A stretch of 64,000 nt of DNA from DATGKG01 sp963851325 (GCA_963851325.1 CAWKOR010000001.1:3534001-3598000); one strand, 5' to 3'; counted from the stretch's first letter, positions 16,843-26,971 are shown. Numbers and translations: made by a program. Notes: a model not told the origin generated them from the sequence alone.

Positions 16843-19800
16843 ATTGTAGCGCTCGCGGCACCAGCGCAGCCGGCTGCGAGACGATGCGATAGGCGTTCTC
16901 CACCCATTCGCAGACCCAGCGTCGGGTGTCGCGCGGATCGATCATCTCTTCCATTTGGAACCGGTTGAGCGGCCCGATAGGTCCCCGTGCGCTTTCGATG
17001 CGCGCATTGATTTCGGCACGCAGCGCTTTCGGATCGGCGGCCTCGGCAAGCTGCCGTTTGTAGGCGGCTTCGATACCGCCTTCGGGTGGAATCCCGCCAA
17101 CGTCCGCGGCAGGCCACACCACGCGTGCACTGGCGCCGCTGCGCGGTGTTGCATAGTTGTTGCCGGCGACCCCGAAGCTGCGCCGCATGATGACGGTGAA
17201 GATCGGGACCGCGATCTGCGCGAATGCGATCATCCACTCGCCGCCCTTGCGAATGGTGCCGGCGATCTCATGCTCGAGTCCTACCGCGAAGCCCGGATTG
17301 TCGATCAGGTTGAGCAGCGGCAGATGAAACAGGTCGCATAGGTCGAGATGGCGTTTGAGCTTGTCACATCCGTCGGCCGTCAGCGCTCCGCCATTGATGT
17401 GCCGGCTGTCGGATGCGATGACCCCCATCGGGTAACCGTTGAAGCGAACCAGGCCAACGATCTGATCGGTGCCCCACAGCGGCCCGATCTCGAAGAACGA
17501 ATCTCGATCCGCCATCAACCTGATCGCCCGGCGCATGTCGAAAGTCGTAGTACGCTTGCGGGGAATGATGGTGAAAAGTTCTTCCTCTCGACGATCAACG
17601 GGATCGGTCGGGTCTGGCGCCAAAACCGGCGGTGCTTCGTACACGCTCGAGGGGAGATAGGAGAGGAATCGCTTCGTCATCGAAGTCGCCTCTTCCTCGG
17701 ATTCTGCGAGGTTGTCGACGGAACCGTTGCGGCAGTGGATGTGCCAGCCGCCGAGCTCCTCCTTCGTAATGTCATACCCCATGGCGTGGCTCACCACCGG
17801 CGGACCGGCTACGAACAATTGCGCGATGTCGCGTACCATCACCGCGAAATGGCCGAGCACCGCCTTCGCAGCGCCGATGCCCACCACACTGCCGAGCAAC
17901 AGATTGACCACCGGCACTTCGCCAAGCTGCGTCACGTACATGGTGCTGCCAAGGTGGCCGGGAAGAAACGAACCTCCTTCGCCGGAAACGCGAGGCCTGC
18001 CTGCGGTGATAGTGCCGGAACTCTCCTGCGCCTTGCTCTCGCCGGACTTCTGCTGCTTGGGCACCATCGCGGCGATACTGCCGCCGCCCGATGAGCCGTC
18101 CAGCAATCGAATCGATGGGCAGCGAAGGTCGAGCGACAGCCGGTCGAGATGAGCGGCCTTCCCGCCGATCGCCCCGTCAGCATGGCCGCCACGCGAGGTG
18201 AAATCGTCAGCGCATACCACCGCCGTCCGGCCGTTGATCTTGCCCCAGCCGCCGACATGATTGGCGGGCGTGAAGCCTGCAACCCGTCCATCGTCATCGT
18301 AGTCAGCGAAACCCGCGAGGCTGCCGACTTCGCGAAAGCTGCCGGCATCCAGCAGCAGATCGATACGTTCGCGGCAAGTCAGCTTGCCGCGATGGCGCTG
18401 GCGGACCACGCCGGGATCCTTCGAGTCGGGGGCGAAGCGGCGATGCGCGATTGCTTGCAATGCCTGGACGTCGGCGAGCAATGGCGCCCAGGTGTCGGCG
18501 CCGTAGCGGCGTGGCGCGACCGCATCGCCAATGCGCATGGAGGGAGCTATCGTGGCGATGATCTGCCCGGCCGCCACGGTGGCGCCGATCTCGGCGGGCC
18601 TGATGTCAGTCACGACTCCGGAACAGGGAGCTGTGATCGCAGTTTCCATCTTCATGGCGCTGATGATCATCATCGTGGCGCCGACCTCGACTATGGAGCC
18701 GGACTCCGTGTGAAGCTCGATGATGGTGCCGGCCATCGGGCTTTCGACGCCCTCTTCGCCGCTCGGCACGGCCAGGCTGGCGGATTCAGGCTGCGCTCCT
18801 AACAAGGCGAGCGCGGCTTTTCCGCCGCGGAGTGCGGTCGCCTGCTGCTGGAGCAGCGCCAGCGAGCCCGAGCCGGAGGCCGGTACAGCGGATGGCCCGG
18901 TGAGGTCCGGATGCTCGGCGAAAAAGCTGGTCCGGGCATCACCCGCTCGCACCGCGGGATGCGACACGATTGCGCGCAACTGCGCAAGATTGGTCGGCAG
19001 GCCGCCGATATGGAACTCTTCCAGCGCGTGCAGGGTGCGGTCGAGCGCCGAAGCGAACGAGTTGGTCGAATTTGACTGGCAAATGAGCTTGGCGAACATC
19101 GGATCGAATTGCGCCGGCAGCGCATACCCCAGATAGCCGCATGAATCGACCCTCACACCTGGACCCGCAGGCTCCTTGTACGCGGTCAACACGCCGGCTC
19201 CGCCGGCGACGATGCGCGCTTGTACCGCATAGCCGCGCGGCGCCCCAACCGCAGCTTGATTGGAGATGCCAAGATCTTTCAGCGATTCGCCGGCCGCGAT
19301 GCGAAATTGTGACTCAACGAGATCGATGCCCGTGACTTGCTCAGTCACGGTGTGTTCCACCTGAATGCGCGGATTGCACTCGATGAAAAAGTGTTCGCCG
19401 CGTTCCGGGATAACCAGAAACTCGACGGTGCCCGCGTTCACATAGTCGGCCGCTCGGGCGAGGCGGATGGCATCTTCGAGGATGCGTCGCCGAAGGCCGG
19501 CCTCAAGCTCCGGCGCGGGCGCGATTTCGACCACCTTCTGGTTGCGAAGCTGGACCGAGCAGTCACGCTCATACAAATGGATGATGTTGCCATGAGAGTC
19601 GCCGAGGACCTGAACCTCGATATGACGCGGTCGCGCCAGCAGCTTCTCAACAAACACCGAACCATCGCCGAATGCGGCGAGCGCTTCGCTCTGACAGCGC
19701 GCGAAGGCTGGCGCCATCTCATCCACGCTGGCGACCGCTCGCATGCCTCGACCGCCACCACCCGCGGCAGCTTTTAGCATGATTGGATACTCGAGCATTT

Positions 19801-20260
19801 TTGCGATCGCGATGGCGTCCTCGGCGCTGGCTAACGCGTGTGGACTGCCGGGAATGATCGGGATTTTGAGCGAGCGCGCCAGTTCGCGCGCCTTGGTCTT
19901 GTCACCGAATAGCGCCAGCGTCTCGGGGCGCGGCCCGATGAAGGCGAGGCCCTCGTCGAGGCATCGCTTGGCGAAGCCGGTATTCTCTGACAGAAAGCCA
20001 TAGCCGGGATGCACACTGTCGCAGCGGTTGCCCTTGGCGGCTTCGATCAGCGCTTCGACGTCGAGATAGGCGCGCACCGGATCGCTCGATGGCGGCTGAG
20101 AAGAGCCGATCGCGTGCGATTGGGTGGTCACGCGAGTATGGAGCGAGAGCGCGTCAGCCGGGGCATACACACTGACCGTCTCGACGCCGAGCGCGGCCGC
20201 GGCCCGCGCGATGCGGATGGCGATTTCACCTCGATTAGCAATCAATACACGCTTGAACAA
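16832..20260 (-). CDS. single-chain acyl-CoA carboxylase (BC-BCCP-CT fusion)
   Basis: A 1142-aa biotin enzyme joining all three carboxylase activities. Residues 1-450 are biotin carboxylase (LIANRGEIAIRIARA; the ATP-grasp loop AAGGGGRGMR; FIECNPRIQVEHTVTEQ). About 505-575 are the biotinyl domain, with the biotin lysine in SAMKMETA at Lys537. About 600-1142 are the alpha and beta carboxyltransferase halves (SSGGGSIAAMVP; DNPGFAVGLEHE). Similar single-chain enzymes carboxylate acetyl-, propionyl- or longer acyl-CoAs; the substrate cannot be set here. The start is TTG at 20260, directly before the conserved FKRVLIANRGE. The gene is convergent with the pseudouridine synthase. Confidence 0.92.
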   Translation of the reverse strand: MFKRVLIANRGEIAIRIARAAAALGVETVSVYAPADALSLHTRVTTQSHAIGSSQPPSSDPVRAYLDVEALIEAAKGNRCDSVHPGYGFLSENTGFAKRCLDEGLAFIGPRPETLALFGDKTKARELARSLKIPIIPGSPHALASAEDAIAIAKMLEYPIMLKAAAGGGGRGMRAVASVDEMAPAFARCQSEALAAFGDGSVFVEKLLARPRHIEVQVLGDSHGNIIHLYERDCSVQLRNQKVVEIAPAPELEAGLRRRILEDAIRLARAADYVNAGTVEFLVIPERGEHFFIECNPRIQVEHTVTEQVTGIDLVESQFRIAAGESLKDLGISNQAAVGAPRGYAVQARIVAGGAGVLTAYKEPAGPGVRVDSCGYLGYALPAQFDPMFAKLICQSNSTNSFASALDRTLHALEEFHIGGLPTNLAQLRAIVSHPAVRAGDARTSFFAEHPDLTGPSAVPASGSGSLALLQQQATALRGGKAALALLGAQPESASLAVPSGEEGVESPMAGTIIELHTESGSIVEVGATMMIISAMKMETAITAPCSGVVTDIRPAEIGATVAAGQIIATIAPSMRIGDAVAPRRYGADTWAPLLADVQALQAIAHRRFAPDSKDPGVVRQRHRGKLTCRERIDLLLDAGSFREVGSLAGFADYDDDGRVAGFTPANHVGGWGKINGRTAVVCADDFTSRGGHADGAIGGKAAHLDRLSLDLRCPSIRLLDGSSGGGSIAAMVPKQQKSGESKAQESSGTITAGRPRVSGEGGSFLPGHLGSTMYVTQLGEVPVVNLLLGSVVGIGAAKAVLGHFAVMVRDIAQLFVAGPPVVSHAMGYDITKEELGGWHIHCRNGSVDNLAESEEEATSMTKRFLSYLPSSVYEAPPVLAPDPTDPVDRREEELFTIIPRKRTTTFDMRRAIRLMADRDSFFEIGPLWGTDQIVGLVRFNGYPMGVIASDSRHINGGALTADGCDKLKRHLDLCDLFHLPLLNLIDNPGFAVGLEHEIAGTIRKGGEWMIAFAQIAVPIFTVIMRRSFGVAGNNYATPRSGASARVVWPAADVGGIPPEGGIEAAYKRQLAEAADPKALRAEINARIESARGPIGPLNRFQMEEMIDPRDTRRWVCEWVENAYRIVSQPAALVPRALQFRP

Positions 20261-20349
20261 AGATCACTCTCCAACGGCATTGTCAGCATCGACTATGACC
20301 AGACGTTTCGGTCTCGCGCGAGGCCCATTCGGTTGCCAGCCTGACGGAG

Positions 20350-20541
20350 TTAGTCGATGGTCGCACGCAGGAGATCGAATACCCCTCGCGCTCGTAAAGT
20401 TGCAAGCTCGCCCAAGGCGGGTCGATCTTGATAGCGAGCTGGTAGCTGAAGGGTCCGCGCAGGATAGTCTGTGGTCGCCGCTCCGCAGAAGAGGATGATC
20501 GTCAGAAGAACCGGAAGAAGTCGTTTGTAGGAATCGACCAT
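20350..20541 (-). CDS. short hypothetical protein, possible outer-membrane-factor remnant
   Basis: A 63-aa reading frame starting 2 bp after the stop of the RND permease gene. It has a basic, hydrophobic N-terminus (SYKRLLPVLLTIILFCGAA) like a signal or lipoprotein peptide, then DYPARTLQLPARYQDRP, which resembles the start of NodT-type outer-membrane factors (GC-VGPDY-RP---P--Y). It ends soon after. It could be the degraded first part of an outer-membrane gene that once closed this operon, or a small secreted protein. Support is weak either way. Confidence 0.35.
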   Translation of the reverse strand: MVDSYKRLLPVLLTIILFCGAATTDYPARTLQLPARYQDRPALGELATLRARGVFDLLRATID

Positions 20542-20543
20542 TC

Positions 20544-23500
20544 CTATTCTTGGCTCGGGCGCATCCGCCGCACCAGGATGTAAAAAACCGGCACGAACGG
20601 AATAGCTAGCAGCGTCGAGGCCATCATGCCACCGAAGACCACTGTGCCAAGGGATTGTTGACTGGCCGAGCCGGCTCCGGTGGCGGTCATCAGGGGCACC
20701 ACACCGAGGATGAAAGCAATCGACGTCATCAGAATCGGGCGAAAGCGGCGGCGTGTAGCTTCGATGGCAGCTTCTTCGGTGGACATTCCACCGGCTCGCA
20801 GTTCGCGAGCAAACTCTACGATCAGAATCGCATTCTTCGCGGCGAGGGCGATCATCAGAATCAAACCGATCTGGGTATACAAATCATCCGGGAATCGCCT
20901 GACCAACAGCGCGATGACGATTCCTAACAGTGCCATCGGTACCGTCAGGATGATCGCGATGGGGTCGGACCAGCTTTCGTATTGGGCCGCGAGCACCAGG
21001 AAGACTAACGACATCGACAAACCAAACAGGAAGTAGGCCTGATTTCCGATAAGCGTTTCCTGATAAGATAACGCGCTCCACTCGTACTCCATTCCCATTG
21101 GCATTGCGCGCGAGGCCAAGCTCTCCATTACCTTCATGGCCTCGCCCGAGCTGTAGAGTGGCATAGCTATTCCCGTGATAGCGGCGGCGGGATAGAGGTT
21201 AAAGCGCGTGACCAGCTCCGATCCAAGAACCCTCCGGATGTCCACCAGCGAGCCTAATGGAACCATCTGACCAGTTCGGTTGCTGACGTACAGATTGGAG
21301 ATGTTGTCAAGCTGGCGGCGATAATCAGCCGCCGCCTGCACGCGCACCTGAAAACTTTGGTTGAACTTGTTGAACAGGTTCACGTAGGTGGAACCGAGAT
21401 TAGTCTGTAGAGTCTTGGTAATGTCAGAGGTCTCAACACCAAGCGATCTTGCCATGGTGCGATTGATATCAAGATAAAGCTGCGGGCTTTTCGCGCTGAA
21501 GGTCGTGAAACCAATTCGGAGAAAACCGGGCCGAGTCTCCGCGCTATGCAAAATATTCTGCACGGTCTTCTGTAACTCTCCCAGGCCCGCACCAGCTCGA
21601 TCCTCAATGATCATCTCGAAGCCGAACGCGTTACCGACCCCCGGAATAGGAGAGGGCGGTAACACGCCAACCTGGGCGTCGCGAAGGTCCAGGAGTTTCT
21701 GAAGCTGGGCGAGAATCTTTTCCTGTGAAAAACCCGGCGGTCGCTTGCTCCATTCATCAAACACAACGAATTCTGTAAGGACGGTGGAGAGCTTTGCGGC
21801 ATCAAGGGCTGAGTAACCGCCGATGGTGACCCAGCCTTTGATACCGGGGACCTTCTTCAGTACCGCATCGATCTCGCGGGCTACCGCATGCACGCGCGGC
21901 TGTGCGGATCCAGCCGGAAGTTGCGCGACCACGATGCAGTAGCCCTGGTCCTCCAGCGGCACGAGCGTACTTGGATAGATCGCAAATCCTACCGCGGCAA
22001 GACCTACAACAGTGAAAAATACCGCTGCCATTGTGCGCGGCCGGTGCGTCATCCAGGTCACTACCGCGATGTAGTTGTTCTCCAGCGCGGAGAAGCCTCG
22101 ATTGAAACCCCGATAGAACCAATTCTTTTTATGATCCTTGGGCACCGGCCGCAGGTAGAGCGCGCATTGCGTCGGTTTCAAGGTGAGCGCGTTGATTGCA
22201 CTGATAATCGCCGTCGCTGCAATCACCAATGCGAACTGCCGGAACATCTGCCCCGTGATCCCGGGCAGAAATGAAGCCGGCAGAAATACCGATGTCAGTA
22301 CCAGTGTTATGCCTAGCACCGGCCCGGTCAGCTCTTCCATCGCCTTGATCGCCGCATCTTTGGGTGTCAGCCCTTGTTCGATGTAATGCGAGGCGTTTTC
22401 CACGATCACGATCGCGTCATCAACTACAATCCCGATTGCTAGAATTAATGCGAACAGGGTCATGAGGTTGACGGTAAAGCCTAGCAGCGCCATTGCCGCG
22501 AACGCTCCAATGATTGTCACCGGGACCGTGGTGGCAGGAACCAGCATCGCGCGGAAGTTCTGCAGGAACAGCATGATCACAACCAGCACCAGGATCCCGG
22601 CTTCGAACAGGGCCATGTATACCCCATGGATCGAATCGGAAATGAACTGCGTTGTGTCGTATAGGCAGGTATACTTCAGGCCCGCGGGGAACCGCTTGCT
22701 CATTTCCGCGACCAACTGGCGAGTTTCAGCCGCGACCGCGAGCGCGTTGGCATCAGGCAGTGCAAAAACTGCAATGTGAGCAGTCTTCCTTCCGCTCAGT
22801 TCCGAGAAGATCGTGTACTGCTGTTGGCTTAACTCCACCCGTCCAATGTCCTTCAACCGCACCACTGCCGGAGCTTGATCGGCGGGACTCCCCGACTTCT
22901 TACTCACGGTCGCTACCGGCTGAGTCTTGACGATAATGTTTTCGAACTGTTCCGGGGTAGACAGGCGGCCGAGCACGTTGATGGTAAATTGGAAGACCTG
23001 GTTCGCTGGCGCCGGCGGACCTCCGATTTGGCCCGAGGCCACCTGCATGTTCTGGTTCTGAATGGCTCGCTGGACGTCTGTAACGGTGAGGTCGAAGGTT
23101 TGAAGCTTGTCGGGGTCCAACCACACCCGCATGCTGTATGGGCCGGCGCCGAAGATCGTGACCTGCCCGACGCCAGGCAGGCGCGCGATCGGACTCTCTA
23201 AATTGATGATGGCGTAATTGCTCAGGAAGGTCTCGTCAAACTGATTGCTGTCCGAATAGAGGCTTTCGATTAGAAGTATGTTGGTGCTGACCTTCTTGAC
23301 GTTAACGCCCTGAGCTCTAACCTCCTGAGGCAACTGCGGAAGTGCGCTGTTGACTGCGTTCTGTACTAACGCCAGCGAGGTATTCAGATTAGTGCCGATG
23401 GCAAATGTAATCGTGAGCGAGTAGCTGCCATCGCTACCGCTCGTCGACTGCATGTAGATCGATCCTTCAACGCCGTTGACCGCCTGCTCGATTGGGATGC

Positions 23501-23684
23501 CAACGCTGCTGGCTAGGGTAGATGCGCTGGCACCTGCATAGTTAGTGCTTACTTGAATGGTAGGCGGAACAATTTGCGGATATTGCGCAACCGGCAATTC
23601 ATAGAGGCAGACCAGTCCTAGCAGAACCGTGATGATAGCGATCACGTTCGCGAAGACTGGCCGTTCGATGAAAAATTTGGACAT
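20544..23684 (-). CDS. RND efflux permease, HAE1 family (copy A)
   Basis: A 1046-aa inner-membrane proton/drug antiporter of the AcrB/MexB type. It starts with FFIERPVFANVIAI, the first helix motif. The proton-relay Asp pair is in GIVVDDAIVIVENA (TM4) and the Lys in LMIALAAKNAILIVEF (TM10). Two large periplasmic loops are present. It should assemble as a trimer with the adaptor and outer-membrane factor encoded upstream. Residues of the TM2-TM6 region are identical to copy B at 23.8-27.0 kb, while the flanks differ widely. No clear ribosome-binding site precedes the ATG; a 17-codon frame (23753 to 23700) bridges the 68-bp gap from copy B. Confidence 0.93.
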   Translation of the reverse strand: MSKFFIERPVFANVIAIITVLLGLVCLYELPVAQYPQIVPPTIQVSTNYAGASASTLASSVGIPIEQAVNGVEGSIYMQSTSGSDGSYSLTITFAIGTNLNTSLALVQNAVNSALPQLPQEVRAQGVNVKKVSTNILLIESLYSDSNQFDETFLSNYAIINLESPIARLPGVGQVTIFGAGPYSMRVWLDPDKLQTFDLTVTDVQRAIQNQNMQVASGQIGGPPAPANQVFQFTINVLGRLSTPEQFENIIVKTQPVATVSKKSGSPADQAPAVVRLKDIGRVELSQQQYTIFSELSGRKTAHIAVFALPDANALAVAAETRQLVAEMSKRFPAGLKYTCLYDTTQFISDSIHGVYMALFEAGILVLVVIMLFLQNFRAMLVPATTVPVTIIGAFAAMALLGFTVNLMTLFALILAIGIVVDDAIVIVENASHYIEQGLTPKDAAIKAMEELTGPVLGITLVLTSVFLPASFLPGITGQMFRQFALVIAATAIISAINALTLKPTQCALYLRPVPKDHKKNWFYRGFNRGFSALENNYIAVVTWMTHRPRTMAAVFFTVVGLAAVGFAIYPSTLVPLEDQGYCIVVAQLPAGSAQPRVHAVAREIDAVLKKVPGIKGWVTIGGYSALDAAKLSTVLTEFVVFDEWSKRPPGFSQEKILAQLQKLLDLRDAQVGVLPPSPIPGVGNAFGFEMIIEDRAGAGLGELQKTVQNILHSAETRPGFLRIGFTTFSAKSPQLYLDINRTMARSLGVETSDITKTLQTNLGSTYVNLFNKFNQSFQVRVQAAADYRRQLDNISNLYVSNRTGQMVPLGSLVDIRRVLGSELVTRFNLYPAAAITGIAMPLYSSGEAMKVMESLASRAMPMGMEYEWSALSYQETLIGNQAYFLFGLSMSLVFLVLAAQYESWSDPIAIILTVPMALLGIVIALLVRRFPDDLYTQIGLILMIALAAKNAILIVEFARELRAGGMSTEEAAIEATRRRFRPILMTSIAFILGVVPLMTATGAGSASQQSLGTVVFGGMMASTLLAIPFVPVFYILVRRMRPSQE

Positions 23685-23752
23685 GCCAGGTAGCGGCGAC
23701 TAGACGATCGCGATCGTCGGGCCGACTTCCAGCGTTTTATTCAGCTTGGCCA

Positions 23753-26700
23753 TTAGTCTGCCACTTTGGGGCTGCTCTCAAGTGCAACGGGCTGGACCCC
23801 TCTACGCCGGAGCCGCCAGGCGTTGAAGTCTTCCACGATTATGAAAAACACTCCGACGAAAGGGATCGCTAGTAGGGTGGAAGCTACCATCCCACCGAAG
23901 ACGACGGTGCCGAGAGACTGCTGGCTGGCAGCGCCGGCGCCGCTTGCAGTCAGAAGTGGTACGACGCCTAGGATAAAGGCGATCGATGTCATGAGAATCG
24001 GGCGAAACCGCCGCCGAGTCGCTTCGATCGCCGCGTCGACGGACGACATTCCTTCGGCGTGGAGTTCGCGCGCGAACTCTACGATCAGAATCGCGTTCTT
24101 GGCGGCCAGGGCAATCATCAACACCAAACCGATTTGGGTGTAGAGATCGGTGGCAAAGCCGCGCACAATCAATGCTAACAGGACCCCCACCAGCGCCACC
24201 GGAACAGTGACAACCACCGCCGCCGGATCGGTCCAACTCTCGTATTGTGCCGCAAGAACCAGGAATACCAGTACGATCGACAACGCGAAGATGAAGTAAG
24301 CCTGGTTACCGATCAACTTCTCCTGGTACGACAATCCAGTCCAGTTGTAGCCGACGCCCAAGGGGATATTTGAGCTGACTACCCGTTCCATCGTGTCAAG
24401 AGCCTCGCCGGAGCTATAGCCGGGAGCCGGCCGTCCGATTACCGGCGCACCCGGATAAAGGTTGTAGCGGGTGATAAGCTCGGTCCCCAGAATTCTGCGC
24501 GTGGTCAAGATGGCGCCTAGCGGCACCATCTGGCCGCTCCGATTGGCGACATACAAGTTCGATATGTCTTCAAGCTGGCGACGGTAGTCGGCGCCCGCCT
24601 GTACCCGCACCTGAAAACTCTGATTGAACTTGTTGAACAGGTTTACGTAACTCGAACCTAGGTAGGTCTCGAGAGTTTGAAACGTATCCTTGATCGTGAC
24701 GCCCAGCGATTCCGCCATGGTGCGATTCAGATCAAGTTCAAGCTGCGGACTTCTCGCATTGAATGTTGTGGTAGTGTCGCGGAGTTCGGGCGCGCGGTCC
24801 GCCTCCAACAACACCCTTTGCGCGACCTTCTCAAGCTCGCCCAACCCTACACCGGTGCGATCCTCAAGCACCATCTGGAAGCCGCCTGCCCCGCCTAGTC
24901 CAGGTATTGGTGGTGGGATGAGAACGTCGAATTCCGCTTTTCGAATTGACTGAAGTCGCTGACGGAGATCACTAACTATCCGAGTCTGGGAAAGATCGTT
25001 AGAACGTTTGTCCCAGTCCTCGTACATCACATATTCGGTGATTACGTTGGAAAGGTTCGCAGAGTCAGGATCGCTGAATCCGCCGCTCGTCACCCACCCT
25101 TTGACGCCGGGGACCTTCTTTAGCACCGCATCGATCTCGCGGGCTACCGCATGCACTCGCGGCTGCGCGGATCCAGCAGGAAGTTGCGCCACCACGACGC
25201 AGTAGCCCTGGTCCTCGGTTGGCAAGAATGCGGTTGGATGACGCCCAAAGCCTAGTGCCGTCAGGCCGATAACCACGAAGAACAGGGCGGCCATATTGCG
25301 CGGCCGGTGCGCCATCCACGCGACGACTCCTATGTAGCGGCTCTCCAGCGCTGCGTAACCTCGGTTGAAGGCCTGATAGAATCGGTTCACCTGCCGGTCT
25401 TTGGGCACCGGCCGCAGGTAGAGCGCGCATTGCGTCGGTTTCAGGGTGAGCGCGTTGATCGCACTGATAATCGCCGTCGCTGCAATTACCAGCGCGAACT
25501 GCCGGAACATCTGCCCCGTGATCCCGGGCAGAAACGAAGCCGGCAGAAATACCGATGTCAGGACCAGCGTGATGCCTAGCACTGGCCCGGTCAGCTCTTC
25601 CATCGCCTTGATCGCCGCATCTTTGGGTGTCAGCCCTTGTTCGATGTAATGCGAGGCGTTTTCCACGATCACGATCGCGTCATCAACTACGATCCCGATT
25701 GCTAGAATTAATGCGAACAGGGTCATGAGGTTAACTGTGAAGCCTAACAGCGCCATCGCCGCGAACGCTCCAATGATTGTCACCGGGACCGTGGTGGCAG
25801 GAACCAGCATCGCGCGGAAGTTCTGCAGGAACAGCATGATCACAACCAGCACCAGGATCCCGGCCTCGAACAGGGCCATGTATACCCCATGGATCGAATC
25901 GCGGATGAAGGTTGAGCTGTCCAGCATCGCGGTGTACTTCATGCCGGTCGGGAACTTCTCGCTCATCTTGTCCATCAACTGTCGCACTTCCTGCGCGACT
26001 TTTAGCGAGTTGGCGCCCGGCAATGTATAGACGTTTATCTGGGCGGCCTTCTTACCGCTCAATCCCGAAAATGTCGTAAAGGCCTGCTGACTAAGTTCGA
26101 CCTTGCCGATATCTTTCACCCGTACCACCGCCGCAGTTTGATCAGCTTGGCCGGGTCCAGATGGTTGGGCATTTTCTCCAGAAGGAGTCGCTACCTTGAC
26201 GATGATGTTTTCGAACTCGGAGACGCTCGAGAGTCGGCCAAGCGTATTGACGGTGAATTGAAAGACCTGATCCTTCGGTACCGGCGGACCGCCTAACTGC
26301 CCCGATGCAACTTGAACATTCTGGTTCTGAATCGCCTGCTGAACGTCGATCACGGTGAGTCCGTATGCGTTCAGCTTCACTGGATCGAGCCAGACGCGCA
26401 TTCCATAGGGTCCTGCGCCGAGCACCTGGACCTGCCCGACACCCGGAAGGCGCGCGATCGGGTTCTGCAAATTGATTATTGCGTAGTTGCTAAGGAAGGT
26501 TTCATCGAAACGGTTGTCGTCAGAATAGAGACTTCCGATGAGCAGGATGTTGGTGCTTACTTTTTGAATGCTGACGCCTTGCGTCTGCACCGCGTCAGGC
26601 AATTGCGATAGCGCACTGTTCACCGAGTTCTGAACGAGGGCGATCGCGGCATTAAGGTCGGTGCCGACCGCGAATGTAATAGTGAGGGTGTAGGTGCCAT

Positions 26701-26953
26701 CGCTACCGCTGGTCGATTGCATGTAGATGGAACCTTCGACGCCATTTACTCCTTGCTCGATGGGTATTGCGACGGTGTTTGCCACTACCTCGGCGCTCGC
26801 ACCAGGGTAGTTGGTACTTACGCGAATGGTGGGCGGAACTATTTCCGGGTACTCCGCGACGGGCAGCCTGAGCAAGCAGACGAGGCCCAGAACGATCGTT
26901 ACGATGGCGATTACATTGGATAGTATCGGCCTTTCGATGAAAAACCTGGACAC
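23753..26953 (-). CDS. RND efflux permease, HAE1 family (copy B)
   Basis: A 1066-aa paralogue of the permease that follows it. It carries FFIERPILSNVIAI at the start, GIVVDDAIVIVENA with the proton-relay Asp pair, and LMIALAAKNAILIVEF with the Lys. Two RND subunits in one operon can form heterotrimers, as in MdtBC-type pumps, or act as alternative pumps sharing one adaptor; the sequence does not decide. The stop TAA overlaps an ATG (TAATG) of a 17-codon frame leading to copy A. It begins 18 bp after the adaptor gene. Confidence 0.93.
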   Translation of the reverse strand: MSRFFIERPILSNVIAIVTIVLGLVCLLRLPVAEYPEIVPPTIRVSTNYPGASAEVVANTVAIPIEQGVNGVEGSIYMQSTSGSDGTYTLTITFAVGTDLNAAIALVQNSVNSALSQLPDAVQTQGVSIQKVSTNILLIGSLYSDDNRFDETFLSNYAIINLQNPIARLPGVGQVQVLGAGPYGMRVWLDPVKLNAYGLTVIDVQQAIQNQNVQVASGQLGGPPVPKDQVFQFTVNTLGRLSSVSEFENIIVKVATPSGENAQPSGPGQADQTAAVVRVKDIGKVELSQQAFTTFSGLSGKKAAQINVYTLPGANSLKVAQEVRQLMDKMSEKFPTGMKYTAMLDSSTFIRDSIHGVYMALFEAGILVLVVIMLFLQNFRAMLVPATTVPVTIIGAFAAMALLGFTVNLMTLFALILAIGIVVDDAIVIVENASHYIEQGLTPKDAAIKAMEELTGPVLGITLVLTSVFLPASFLPGITGQMFRQFALVIAATAIISAINALTLKPTQCALYLRPVPKDRQVNRFYQAFNRGYAALESRYIGVVAWMAHRPRNMAALFFVVIGLTALGFGRHPTAFLPTEDQGYCVVVAQLPAGSAQPRVHAVAREIDAVLKKVPGVKGWVTSGGFSDPDSANLSNVITEYVMYEDWDKRSNDLSQTRIVSDLRQRLQSIRKAEFDVLIPPPIPGLGGAGGFQMVLEDRTGVGLGELEKVAQRVLLEADRAPELRDTTTTFNARSPQLELDLNRTMAESLGVTIKDTFQTLETYLGSSYVNLFNKFNQSFQVRVQAGADYRRQLEDISNLYVANRSGQMVPLGAILTTRRILGTELITRYNLYPGAPVIGRPAPGYSSGEALDTMERVVSSNIPLGVGYNWTGLSYQEKLIGNQAYFIFALSIVLVFLVLAAQYESWTDPAAVVVTVPVALVGVLLALIVRGFATDLYTQIGLVLMIALAAKNAILIVEFARELHAEGMSSVDAAIEATRRRFRPILMTSIAFILGVVPLLTASGAGAASQQSLGTVVFGGMVASTLLAIPFVGVFFIIVEDFNAWRLRRRGVQPVALESSPKVAD
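25400..25902. repeat. near-identical 0.5-kb block shared by the two RND genes (partner 22137-22639)
   Basis: Bases 25400-25902 and 22137-22639 align without a gap (constant offset 3263) with fewer than about twenty differences, all silent, whereas the flanking parts of the two genes differ heavily in both DNA and protein. The shared stretch encodes roughly residues 340-510, from DSIHGVYMALFEAG to LYLRPVPKD. Confidence 0.85.
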
Positions 26954-26971
26954 CGAATGACTCTCGAGACC

